Origin: Bacteroidales bacterium
GTDB lineage: Bacteria; Bacteroidota; Bacteroidia; Bacteroidales; Tenuifilaceae
Direction: 5' to 3'
Assembly: GCA_028708425.1 (NCBI GenBank)
Contig: JAQVYY010000033.1
Location: forward strand, 1-38,836
Length of the DNA stretch: 38,836 nt
Below, one piece after another: positions 27,285 through 34,519 of the stretch. Each line of letters opens with the position of its first letter. Positions within the stretch are counted from its first letter, which is position 1. The position numbers were made by a program, and so were the translations under genes. The notes beneath the pieces were generated by a model, which ran no database searches, had not been told where the DNA came from, and saw only the letters and a program-made list of their open reading frames with translations.

Positions 27285-27301
27285 CCTTTGATATAAATTT
27301 A

Positions 27302-27309
27302 TATCTTTG
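27302..27309 (+). promoter_or_regulatory. -7 element of the upxY-like gene
   Basis: TATCTTTG matches TAnnTTTG exactly. The GTG start is only 20 bp further on, implying a very short leader. Confidence 0.5.
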
Positions 27310-27329
27310 TTTTATAAAGTTAGCTTAAA

Positions 27330-27872
27330 GTGATTGATACTAAGAAACCACACTGGGTTGCAGCATACACAAAGTCGCGAAACGAGAAGAAGGTTCTAGA
27401 ACGCCTAACAGAAGCGGGATACGAAGCCTATTTGCCGTTACAGCGAACCCTTAAACAGTGGAGCGACAGGAAAAAATGGGTTGAGGAACCACTGCTTAAA
27501 TCGTATATATTTATAAGAATTACAGAATACGAGTACTACAACGCTTTAAAAATCCCGGGGCTTGTAAGGTATATTTACTTTGAAGGGAAAGTTGCCCCCA
27601 TACCCGACAACCAGATAGAGGTGCTAAAACTTTTTATTGAGGAAAAGCTGGAAATTGAAACCAGTGATAAACCTTTAAACCCTGGCGAACTTGTTGAAAT
27701 CAATATTGGCAAGCTAAAGGGTTACGAGGGCGAAGTAGTTCGGCATAATGGCAAAAAGAGGGTAGTTATCCAGCTCGATCACATATCGCATGCGCTTCTG
27801 GTTACCGTACCAAGAGATTACCTGAGCAAAAAGAAAACTAGTAAACCGATTTCGCGTTGCTCCAATGTCTAA
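27330..27872 (+). CDS. UpxY/NusG-like transcription antiterminator
   Basis: A NusG paralogue that keeps RNA polymerase elongating through chosen long operons. The 180-residue protein has a NusG N-terminal domain (WVAAYTKSRNEKKVLERL and LLKSYIFIRITEYEY) and a KOW motif near residue 120-145 (LNPGELVEINIGKLKGYEGE). It starts with GTG; stop codons directly upstream in frame leave no ATG. In Bacteroides, UpxY genes head capsular polysaccharide operons, but here rpiB follows on the other strand and no glycan genes are visible. It may act in trans on another locus or be a more general RfaH-like factor. Housekeeping nusG is less likely, since it normally sits between secE and rplK. Confidence 0.87.
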   Translation: MIDTKKPHWVAAYTKSRNEKKVLERLTEAGYEAYLPLQRTLKQWSDRKKWVEEPLLKSYIFIRITEYEYYNALKIPGLVRYIYFEGKVAPIPDNQIEVLKLFIEEKLEIETSDKPLNPGELVEINIGKLKGYEGEVVRHNGKKRVVIQLDHISHALLVTVPRDYLSKKKTSKPISRCSNV

Positions 27873-27883
27873 AAAAGTAAAAC

Positions 27884-27936
27884 TTAACCCGCATTGGCAT
27901 TCATCTTTCACAAATTTGATGAATAATGCGGATTAA
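27884..27936. repeat. Intergenic repeat family A, copy 7 (alpha module)
   Basis: TTAACCCGCATTGGCATTCATC, CAAATTTG and GATGAATAATGCGGATTAA form a strong near-palindrome between the convergent upxY-like and rpiB genes. As RNA it would fold into a long hairpin and may serve as a shared terminator. Confidence 0.8.
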
Positions 27937-27942
27937 AGGCAG

Positions 27943-28383
27943 CTACTCAGCTTCTATTTTAGCCACCCTTTTGGCATGCCTCCCCCCCTCAAACGTAGCG
28001 TTTAAAAAAGCTGTAGCTATCTTAAAAGCACTTTCTACGCTCACAAAACGAGCAGGTATAGCACATACATTAGCATTATTATGCTGACGGGCAAGTGTGG
28101 CAATTTCTGGAATCCAACACAAAGCCGAGCGGATACCCTTAGTCTTATTCGATGTCATGTTTACCCCATTACCGCTACCGCATAGCACGATACCCAATTC
28201 AAAATCGCCCTGTGCAACACTTTCCGCCACTGGGCGAGCATAATCGGGGTAATCAATACTTTTGCTCGAATACGTTCCAAAATCCTTAATGGTATGACCT
28301 AACTCGGTAAGATACACCACAAGCTTCTCCTTGGTATCGAAACCTGCATGGTCACATCCTACTGCAACTCGATATGTTTTCAT
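27943..28383 (-). CDS. rpiB: Ribose-5-phosphate isomerase B
   Basis: Interconverts ribose 5-phosphate and ribulose 5-phosphate in the pentose phosphate pathway. The 146-residue length is right for RpiB/LacAB proteins. Motifs are VGCDHAGF at the start, DFGTYSSKSIDYPDYA, the anion-hole loop VLCGSGNGVNMTSNK and the histidine of LARQHNNANV. It stands alone, divergent from hemW with about 150 bp between, where two -7 motifs face each other. The allose or galactose 6-phosphate isomerases are related, but nothing nearby points to those pathways. Confidence 0.93.
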   Translation of the reverse strand: MKTYRVAVGCDHAGFDTKEKLVVYLTELGHTIKDFGTYSSKSIDYPDYARPVAESVAQGDFELGIVLCGSGNGVNMTSNKTKGIRSALCWIPEIATLARQHNNANVCAIPARFVSVESAFKIATAFLNATFEGGRHAKRVAKIEAE

Positions 28384-28483
28384 ATGTTTAAGTTCTTATT
28401 TTTAGTTGTCAGATGGAACACCCATGGAATAGCCATTGCATAGGTGGTATGGCTGTTGCTGCGAATGTTTCATATATATATGG

Positions 28484-28499
28484 TATTTTTGCAAAGATA
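28484..28499. promoter_or_regulatory. Overlapping divergent -7 elements for hemW and rpiB
   Basis: TATTTTTG at 28484-28491 (plus, towards hemW) abuts TATCTTTG read on the minus strand at 28499-28492 (towards rpiB). Both fit TAnnTTTG, so polymerase could not occupy both at once. Confidence 0.45.
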
Positions 28500-28535
28500 A
28501 ACCGTTTGGTTTTAATGTAAGGCAAAAATAAAAAA

Positions 28536-29660
28536 ATGTCTGGAATTTATATCCATGTACCCTACTGTAAACGCAAATGTAGCTACTGCGATTTTTACTC
28601 AGTTGCCAACGATAGCGGTAAAAACGAGTTTGCAAACCTTATTGAAAAGGAGATTGAACTACGTGCGAGCTACCTGAACAAGAGCCCCGTTGAAACCATA
28701 TACTTTGGTGGCGGAACCCCCTCAACACTAACAACCGAAGCGATTGGAAAGATACTAAACGCCATATCGAAACATTTTACCGTTGCAAAAAATAGCGAAG
28801 TAACCCTTGAAGCTAATCCTGATGACCTCTCGATTGAATACCTTCTAAACCTACAAAAAATTGGCGTTAACAGGCTAAGCATTGGGGTACAATCGCTTTG
28901 CGATAGCGATTTAAAGCAGCTAGGACGGAGGCACAATGCTACTGAGGCAATAAACGCAACTAACCATGCTAAAAAAGTAGGTTTTAGTAATATTAGCATC
29001 GATTTAATTTACGGATTGCCCTACTCAAGCAACCAAATTTGGGAGCACAACCTAGCAAAGGCATTCGCGCTGCCCATTACACACCTTTCGTGCTACCATC
29101 TAATTTACGAGTCGGGCACACCGCTACACAAAAATGTTAAATCTGGATTAGTAAAACCTGTTGATGAAAATATTAGCGTTGAACAGTTTAAGCTGCTTCA
29201 GCAATATGCACAGCAGTTTAACTTTGAACACTACGAAGTGTCGAACCTCTCAAAAAAGGAATACCGCTCGCGCCATAATACATCGTACTGGAAACAGATA
29301 CACTATCTAGGGTTGGGGCCATCGGCACATTCGTACAATGGCGTATCCCGCTGCTGGAATGCTAGGTCGATTGAGCAATGGGGAAATTCTATAAAAAAGG
29401 GACTACCCAACCCCGAAAGTGAAACTCTTACCAAGGATGAAAAGATTAACGAGTACTTCTTAACCTCGCTTCGCACCATTTGGGGTGCCGACCTTAGCTA
29501 CATCAACAATAATTTTGGAAAAGCAAGCGCAGAACTAGCGCAGAAGATGACAGTAAAATATGCGGTACGGGGCAAAATGGCCATTGATGGTAACATCATT
29601 AGAATTAAACCCGAACACTTTTTAACCTCTGATGGTATAATTATTGATTTTTTGGTGTAA
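28536..29660 (+). CDS. hemW: HemW, radical SAM heme-binding protein (HemN-like)
   Basis: A 374-residue radical SAM protein. The cluster motif CKRKCSYC near residue 10 lies in IYIHVPYCKRKCSYCDFYS. Further signatures are IYFGGGTPSTL, TLEANPD and NRLSIGVQSLCDSDLKQLGR, then LGLGPSAHSYNG and the C-terminal HemN_C domain. The FY after CSYCD and the short N-terminus place it with HemW, thought to bind and deliver heme, rather than with true oxygen-independent coproporphyrinogen oxidase (HemN), which is longer. Older annotations call it coproporphyrinogen III oxidase. It is monocistronic. Confidence 0.92.
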   Translation: MSGIYIHVPYCKRKCSYCDFYSVANDSGKNEFANLIEKEIELRASYLNKSPVETIYFGGGTPSTLTTEAIGKILNAISKHFTVAKNSEVTLEANPDDLSIEYLLNLQKIGVNRLSIGVQSLCDSDLKQLGRRHNATEAINATNHAKKVGFSNISIDLIYGLPYSSNQIWEHNLAKAFALPITHLSCYHLIYESGTPLHKNVKSGLVKPVDENISVEQFKLLQQYAQQFNFEHYEVSNLSKKEYRSRHNTSYWKQIHYLGLGPSAHSYNGVSRCWNARSIEQWGNSIKKGLPNPESETLTKDEKINEYFLTSLRTIWGADLSYINNNFGKASAELAQKMTVKYAVRGKMAIDGNIIRIKPEHFLTSDGIIIDFLV

Positions 29661-29714
29661 ATCACGCATCACATACCCTAAACTTAAATCAAAAGTAATC
29701 CTCTTCAAACAAAA

Positions 29715-29747
29715 ACGCCCCTGCAAATTTTAAATTTACAGGAGCGT
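29715..29747 (-). terminator. Terminator of tRNA-Gln
   Basis: On the minus strand ACGCTCCTGTAAATTT and AAATTTGCAGGGGCGT pair with two mismatches, followed by TTTTTGTTTG. It lies just downstream of the tRNA. Confidence 0.75.
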
Positions 29748-29757
29748 ATGGTTTTAG

Positions 29758-29828
29758 TTGACCCACAAGGATTCGAACCTTGACTGACAGAACCAAAATC
29801 TGCTGTGCTACCATTACACCATGGGTCA
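29758..29828 (-). tRNA. tRNA-Gln (anticodon TTG)
   Basis: Read on the minus strand: acceptor arm TGACCCA pairs with TGGGTCA and the discriminator is A. The D arm includes GGTGTAATGGTAGCAC. The anticodon loop is TTTTGGT with anticodon TTG, between CAGA/TCTG-type stems. The T arm is CAAGGTTCGAATCCTTG. The U1-A72 pair is typical of glutamine tRNAs. CCA is not encoded. A TACCTTTG promoter motif lies 31 nt upstream at 29866-29859. Confidence 0.95.
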
Positions 29829-29858
29829 ATCCCTAAAAAGCTTTTCTCGAAAGCGTGG

Positions 29859-29866
29859 CAAAGGTA
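29859..29866 (-). promoter_or_regulatory. -7 element of tRNA-Gln
   Basis: TACCTTTG on the minus strand, exact TAnnTTTG, 31 nt before the mature tRNA 5' end. A small hairpin (AGCTTTTCTCGAAAGC) lies in the 5' leader. Confidence 0.45.
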
Positions 29867-29911
29867 AGTGATTTTTTTATCATGAAAAAATAATTTTTGA
29901 AAAAATCGCCA

Positions 29912-31474
29912 TTATTGCCTTCTCATGCCATCTACCCCCATTATCCATGTATTCGAAACAATTTCGTCGGGCCAGGCATTTAGGTACTTTTGCTCCTGAT
30001 TAATAACACCTTCTAAACCTTGCTCAAGGTAAACGCCCCTACCCTCGGGCACATATAGGATAATTTCAACCTCCTGAACTCGCCACTTTTGGTTGGGCTC
30101 TAACATAAAATATGGGGCAATAATAAGCGAATTGTCCATTAACGTAAACTTCTGCTCAATCCCCTTTGCATTCTGCTTGGCCATAAATCTAGATCCCCCC
30201 CTCGACTTTTTGGTTACTCCCAGTTCAAACCTATTGGATCCGCTCCTAGCCAAAGTGATTTTAGGCCTACCAAATATCTGACTGCTGCCATCTGCCTGCA
30301 CAACCGAATAGTCAACGGTATTAAAAACTTTCGTAAAATCAATCAGCTCATCCTCAAAATCATCGTCGGCATACACCCTAAGCACCCGAGTGGAAGTGTC
30401 GGATAATATAACATCGAACCTCTCGGTTACCGTTTCGCGAATGGTAAAGCTACGAACCTGCAAAAACAGAACCGAAGATAAAATCAGCACCGATAAAATC
30501 CAAAGGGTTGCCGATGTTACCAGAAAAGCACCTAAACGAGCGGTAAATTTAACAACCATTCGTAATCCGCCAATTATAATAACAATAAATGGTATGGCCA
30601 GAACAAAAAAGGTGGGAATGGTTACCCACAACGACGACCCCAAATCGAAGGTAGAGGCTATAAGCTGTCCAAAGCTAAATCCATTAAAATCGGGATGTAA
30701 CGAGATAAGCGCTCCGCCAAAGAACAGGGAAACAAGGGTAGCAATTATCCCAAATAAGCCTACGCTTATTAATGCCACGCCCACAACAGCAACTAGCACC
30801 TTAGCCACTACGGTTAGCACTCCACCGCAAGCCATAAACACACGACCTATGGCTCTAAAAAGCCGTTCAAATGCTTCGGAAAATTTATTCTTTTTCATAT
30901 TATTTTGCACTTTTTGAAACTCTTCCTTAATACTCTTCTCTAGGTTTGAAAAATTAACCTCTTCACCTCGCATCTCCATCCGCTGTCGGGCTGTTTCGGC
31001 ACGCGGAACGGCAATCCACAGCACAAGATACAGAATAAGTCCCAAACCATTGGCAAAAAGAAGTGCAGCAAAAAGGATTCGGAAAACCAGAGCATCAATA
31101 TTAAAATATGCGCCCAAACCCGAGCTAACTCCCGCTATCAAAGCATTTTCAGGATCCCTATACAGGCGACGCCTTGCTTTATAATCTGATGAGGCGGATT
31201 GTCCACCGGGATCATCGCCTGCGATCTCTTCGGGCTTTCCGAGTATCTCTATAACCTGGTTCACCATTTCAAGGGTAACAACCTCTTTTCCCTTTAGCAT
31301 ACTGCTTAGCAACTCGGCAGCACGCTCCTCAATATCGCCAATAACCTCTTCGCTCTCTGCGGTTTCACCCAGATGTTCCTTAAGTAGGTTGAGGTACGAT
31401 TCGAGGGCAGCGTACGCATCTTCCTCAACGGTAAATGCAACACCTCCCAGACTGATTTTTAGTGATTTTTTCAT
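29912..31474 (-). CDS. PspC-domain membrane protein, long form
   Basis: A 520-residue protein. An N-terminal cytoplasmic domain of about 90 residues (KISLGGVAFTVEEDAYAALE, VIGDIEERAAELL) is shared with the shorter protein at 31832. Then comes a PspC domain at about 105-165 (RRLYRDPENALIAGVSSGLG, then ILYLVLWIAVP). A central part follows with three or four more membrane helices (about 215-350). The C-terminal extracytoplasmic domain of about 160 residues is beta-rich, like adhesin-type DUF domains of Bacteroidota PspC proteins. PspC proteins are linked to envelope stress, but no pspA is present. It is last in a three-gene operon after the PadR gene (10 nt). Confidence 0.88.
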   Translation of the reverse strand: MKKSLKISLGGVAFTVEEDAYAALESYLNLLKEHLGETAESEEVIGDIEERAAELLSSMLKGKEVVTLEMVNQVIEILGKPEEIAGDDPGGQSASSDYKARRRLYRDPENALIAGVSSGLGAYFNIDALVFRILFAALLFANGLGLILYLVLWIAVPRAETARQRMEMRGEEVNFSNLEKSIKEEFQKVQNNMKKNKFSEAFERLFRAIGRVFMACGGVLTVVAKVLVAVVGVALISVGLFGIIATLVSLFFGGALISLHPDFNGFSFGQLIASTFDLGSSLWVTIPTFFVLAIPFIVIIIGGLRMVVKFTARLGAFLVTSATLWILSVLILSSVLFLQVRSFTIRETVTERFDVILSDTSTRVLRVYADDDFEDELIDFTKVFNTVDYSVVQADGSSQIFGRPKITLARSGSNRFELGVTKKSRGGSRFMAKQNAKGIEQKFTLMDNSLIIAPYFMLEPNQKWRVQEVEIILYVPEGRGVYLEQGLEGVINQEQKYLNAWPDEIVSNTWIMGVDGMRRQ

Positions 31475-31484
31475 TACTTATTTT

Positions 31485-31820
31485 TTAAGCGTTTTTTCGT
31501 GTTCGTATGGCATCTACCGTATTAACAAGGTTAGCCCAGCCCTCCTCAAGCTGGCTGAGATATTCTCTGCCTTTTTGGGTTAGTGAGTAGTACTTACGCG
31601 GAGGCCCCTGTGGCGATTCTTCCCATCGGTAGCTTAATAGCCCTGCATTTTTTTGGCGCGTTAGCAGCGGATACAGCGTGCCCTCAACCACTAACATTTC
31701 ATCTTCTTTCAGCATATTAATCAAATCGGTTGTATAGGCATCGCCCCGCGAAAGGATTGAAAGGATACAAAGTTCTAGTACCCCTTTACGCATTTGCGCC
31801 TTAGAGTTTTCTACATTCAT
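31485..31820 (-). CDS. PadR-family transcriptional regulator
   Basis: A 111-residue winged helix-turn-helix protein: QMRKGVLELCILSILSRGDA, DMLVVEGTLYPLLTRQKNAG-like recognition region (EDEMLVVEGTLYPLLTRQ) and the wing GPPRKYYSLTQKGREYLSQL. The short C-terminal helix makes it a PadR-s2 type dimer. It sits between two PspC-domain genes (11 and 10 nt away), so it probably represses this operon in response to an envelope or small-molecule signal. The same PadR-PspC pairing is common in Bacteroidota and Firmicutes. Confidence 0.92.
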   Translation of the reverse strand: MNVENSKAQMRKGVLELCILSILSRGDAYTTDLINMLKEDEMLVVEGTLYPLLTRQKNAGLLSYRWEESPQGPPRKYYSLTQKGREYLSQLEEGWANLVNTVDAIRTRKNA

Positions 31821-31831
31821 AGCTCATCGTT

Positions 31832-32410
31832 TTATTTTGTCCGTTTTCCGGACCCATGAAAAGACTTACCAATATTTTCGGCCGTAACAGGATTACCCGT
31901 CATTTCGAGCCTCTCGGCAACTGTTCGTGCTTCGGGCACAACAATCCAAAGAATTACATATATCAGCACACCACCACCACCCCACAGCGCAACAATAACA
32001 AAAAGGATTCTGATAAGTACCGTATCAATGTTCCAATAGTAACCTAAACCAGAACACACCCCTCCAATAACCGAGCCCTCGGTGTCGCGATACAACTTTT
32101 TTCTTCGGTTACTAAAGAATGGCTCGCTGGCTTTACCCGAATGTTGCTGCGAACCAATGTCGTTGGGATTTCCCATTATCTCTATAACCCTTAAAACCTC
32201 CGAAAGACCAATAACATCATCGCTATTGGGAAAACTACCCTTAAAATGCTCAGCTATTCGGGCCTCAATATCAGCCATTATTTCTATATGGTCAGGATCC
32301 TGAGCAAATCCCGCCTCTAAACTTTTAAGGTAGCTATCAAGTTTATAGTAGGCATCCTCCTGAAGGATAAAAACCATGCCCCCCAAGCTAACTGTAACAG
32401 TTTTTTTCAT
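31832..32410 (-). CDS. PspC-domain membrane protein, short form
   Basis: A 192-residue protein with the same start as its longer paralogue: an N-terminal domain VSLGGMVFILQEDAYYKLDS through IEIMADIEARIAEHF, then a PspC domain at about 100-160 (KKLYRDTEGSVIGGVCSGLG, YWNIDTVLIRILFVIVALWG, VLIYVILWIVVP). It ends soon after (AERLEMTGNPVTAENIGKSF). It has two membrane helices and no extracytoplasmic domain. It is first in the operon behind a clear promoter at 32484-32514. It may form hetero-oligomers with the long form; that is inference. Confidence 0.88.
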   Translation of the reverse strand: MKKTVTVSLGGMVFILQEDAYYKLDSYLKSLEAGFAQDPDHIEIMADIEARIAEHFKGSFPNSDDVIGLSEVLRVIEIMGNPNDIGSQQHSGKASEPFFSNRRKKLYRDTEGSVIGGVCSGLGYYWNIDTVLIRILFVIVALWGGGGVLIYVILWIVVPEARTVAERLEMTGNPVTAENIGKSFHGSGKRTK

Positions 32411-32483
32411 TTAAAATGAGTTTTATTGTATTCTACACGTTGTTAATAAGAACTACCTTGCTTTATACAGTTCTAATTTATTG

Positions 32484-32514
32484 CAAATATATATTTATTT
32501 ACACTACCTTGCAA
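32484..32514 (-). promoter_or_regulatory. Promoter of the pspC-padR-pspC operon
   Basis: On the minus strand TTG (32514-32512) and TATATTTG (32491-32484) are 20 bp apart, a full Bacteroides-type promoter about 75 bp upstream of the first start codon. The remaining gap to 32833 holds AT-rich sequence, a family A repeat and the promoter of the DUF2797 gene. Confidence 0.6.
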
Positions 32515-32715
32515 TACATGGTATGTAATTTTTCGAGTAAACCTAGAGAAACGTGTTCTATTTAATTGATATTTAGACAGATAAAAGAATGCTTTATTTA
32601 AAATAATTATTTTGATAATGACGCTATACAGCTAAAGGATGCACTTTTCCATCAAAATATAGTTGACTAGTACCACAAAAATCAAAGCTAAACGATAGCA
32701 AATAGCATCTAATTA

Positions 32716-32769
32716 TAACCCCAATTATTCATTCATCTTTAACAAAAAGAAATGAATAATGCGGGTTAA
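32716..32769. repeat. Intergenic repeat family A, copy 8 (alpha module)
   Basis: TAACCCCAATTATTCATTCATC, AACAAAAAG and AATGAATAATGCGGGTTAA. It lies between divergent operons and contains an ATG (32759) that wrongly extends the following reading frame. Confidence 0.78.
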
Positions 32770-32802
32770 AAGAACCTGTTTCATAAAAACAACTGAAATT
32801 CC

Positions 32803-32810
32803 TACCTTTA
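32803..32810 (+). promoter_or_regulatory. Probable -7 element of the DUF2797 gene
   Basis: TACCTTTA, one mismatch from TAnnTTTG, 23 bp before the ATG at 32834. It would lie inside the coding region if the frame began at 32759, which argues for the later start. Confidence 0.4.
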
Positions 32811-32833
32811 CTACGCTAAAAATCAGAATAAAT

Positions 32834-33655
32834 ATGAAAACGCTATTTACAGGATCACTTTCTAAAATGCAATTCACCAACGCTGGATCGGAACTTGAGA
32901 TTAAACCCGAATATTTTATACAATCTGACAGCGGAAAGCTACACATGAACAACCTTATAGGTAAAGAGATAACCATTAGGTACGATGGTAAAATAAACTG
33001 CATGAGCTGCGGGAAGCTTACCAAAAAATCGTACGGACAGGGGTACTGCTACCCCTGCTTTATCAGCATTCCGCAAACCGAAGAGTGCGTTATACGCCCC
33101 GAGCTATGCAGGGCTCATGAGGGCATTGCCCGGGATATGGAGTACGCTAAAAAACACTGCCTAACAGACCAGTACATTTACCTGGCGCTTTCGGGTGGTT
33201 TAAAGGTGGGCGTTACACGATACCATCAGATCCCCACTCGCTGGGTGGACCAAGGGGCAAACTTCGCCATAAAGCTGGCCATTGCTAAAAACAGACATAC
33301 CGCTGGGGTTATTGAAGTGTCATTAAAACAAATTTTTGCCGATAAAACCAACTGGCGGAAAATGCTTACCGGTAACGATAACGAAATTCCGCTTATGGAA
33401 CAAAAAGCAAAAGCCATTGAGCACATAAAGGATAGGGACATAGAGTTCACGGAAGCCGAAAACGTTATCTACACCATAAGCTACCCCGTTGAGCAGTTCC
33501 CCACGAAGGTAACATCGGTTAATTTCGATAAAAAACCAGAGTACAATGGCGTACTAACAGGCATTAAGGGGCAGTACCTTATGTTTGATGGAAACACGGT
33601 GCTAAACATAAGGAGACACGGTGGATACAATATTGAGATGTTGGTTGGGGAATAA
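32834..33655 (+). CDS. DUF2797 family protein
   Basis: A 273-residue soluble protein. I place the start at the ATG at 32834 (MKTLFTGSLSKMQF), since the upstream in-frame ATG at 32759 lies within a repeat and before the likely promoter; family members begin with a similar G.L.KM motif. It has four cysteines in two CxxC pairs (CMSCGK and CYPCF, about residues 60-82), suggesting a zinc ribbon. The conserved core follows: YLALSGGLKVGVTRYHQIPT, RWVDQGA and DKTNWRKML. The GVTR..Q..RW.DQGA pattern recalls GIY-YIG nucleases, but I would not claim activity. The function of the family is not known to me. Confidence 0.85.
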   Translation: MKTLFTGSLSKMQFTNAGSELEIKPEYFIQSDSGKLHMNNLIGKEITIRYDGKINCMSCGKLTKKSYGQGYCYPCFISIPQTEECVIRPELCRAHEGIARDMEYAKKHCLTDQYIYLALSGGLKVGVTRYHQIPTRWVDQGANFAIKLAIAKNRHTAGVIEVSLKQIFADKTNWRKMLTGNDNEIPLMEQKAKAIEHIKDRDIEFTEAENVIYTISYPVEQFPTKVTSVNFDKKPEYNGVLTGIKGQYLMFDGNTVLNIRRHGGYNIEMLVGE

Positions 33656-33717
33656 TAAAAAAATCTTGAACTATGATTTAAAAGTGATTTGATGAATACT
33701 CTGATTATTAAGTTGCT

Positions 33718-34128
33718 ATGATTGACAATAAATATAAATATTCTGAATTAACAGGTCAGATAATTGGTTGTGCTATGGAAGTACATAGGTATTTGGGAAA
33801 TGGATTTCAAGAAGTGGTGTACCAGAGAGCATTATCAATAGAATTAAAAATACAGGGAATTTCTCATATTAGGGAGAAAGAAATGCCTTTGCAGTACAAG
33901 GGCTATGATATAGGAAAAAGAAGAGTGGACTTTTTCATTGAGGACAAAATTATGCTAGAACTTAAGGCAGTTAAAGAATTAGAAGATGTCCATTTGGCAC
34001 AAGCCATAAACTATTTAGAAGCCTATGGTATGGAAATAGGACTGCTAATAAATTTTGGGAACACCTCGTTGCAATTTAAACGGGTTATGAAACCACAAAG
34101 GAATCAAGATCCTTTGTCGTACAGCTAA
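33718..34128 (+). CDS. GxxExxY family protein
   Basis: A 136-residue protein with the naming motif GFQEVVY near residue 30 (ALSIELKIQGI follows), plus RRVDFFIEDKIMLELKAVKE and HLAQAINYLEAYGMEIGLLI. The VDF...LELKAV pattern is that of a PD-(D/E)xK nuclease-like fold (D...ExK). These genes are widespread, often in repeat-rich accessory regions, and have no settled function. Base use is unlike the neighbours (TTA, AGA and GGA codons; few of the C-ending codons used in adjacent genes), which hints at acquisition. A dispersed repeat begins directly after the stop codon. Confidence 0.88.
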   Translation: MIDNKYKYSELTGQIIGCAMEVHRYLGNGFQEVVYQRALSIELKIQGISHIREKEMPLQYKGYDIGKRRVDFFIEDKIMLELKAVKELEDVHLAQAINYLEAYGMEIGLLINFGNTSLQFKRVMKPQRNQDPLSYS

Positions 34129-34519
34129 GTCTGTCGGCTTCGACTATCCTTCGACTTCGCTCAAGATAGGCTGCTCAGCCTGACCGTCAACCTGATCGAA
34201 GTCAAAGGGAACGTTAATATTGAACAGTAGGCTAAATTTTGTTTAACTAAACGACCATTAAATCAAAGTCAATCAAAAAATTATATATAATCATAGTTCA
34301 AGACAATAAAAGCAGAAATATAAACCAAACCCTACCCAACAAACTCCTGCTCACATAGAGCCAAACTAATATTTAATCAACTTTAACATTTTTATTCAGC
34401 CACTACAATAAACCAAACCACAGGGCATCAATCTAAAAAACAGAAAACCTTTAACCTATTTTAGAACAATGCTATTAAATAAAAATATATCTTCGTACTT
34501 TAAATAAAGAGAACACCCT
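34129..34519. other. 391-bp intergenic region
   Basis: The first 80 bp are a dispersed repeat (34131-34210). The rest is AT-rich without a convincing ORF and ends with a near-consensus -7 motif TATCTTCG at 34488-34495, 24 bp before the TolC-like gene. Confidence 0.55.
34131..34210. repeat. Dispersed CTTCGACTTCGCTCA-type repeat
   Basis: CCTTCGACTTCGCTCAAGAT followed by GCTGCTCAGCCTGAC and GATCGAAGTCAAAGG. The outer parts are inverted copies (TTCGACTTCGCTCA against TGATCGAAGTCAA). Sequences of this form are, as I remember, scattered in many bacterial genomes, particularly Bacteroidota. Only one copy is seen in this window. Confidence 0.55.

Noticed and set aside
27330-27872. Housekeeping nusG
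   Set aside because: It is not flanked by secE or ribosomal protein genes and its sequence is closer to the UpxY/RfaH-like type; a phylogeny would settle it.
13324-32769. CRISPR array
   Set aside because: The repeated units are kilobases apart, separated by genes, vary in length and have no regular spacers.
32759-32833. Upstream ATG extending the DUF2797 protein by 25 residues
   Set aside because: The ATG lies in the end of a family A repeat and before the probable promoter; the added residues do not fit the family start.
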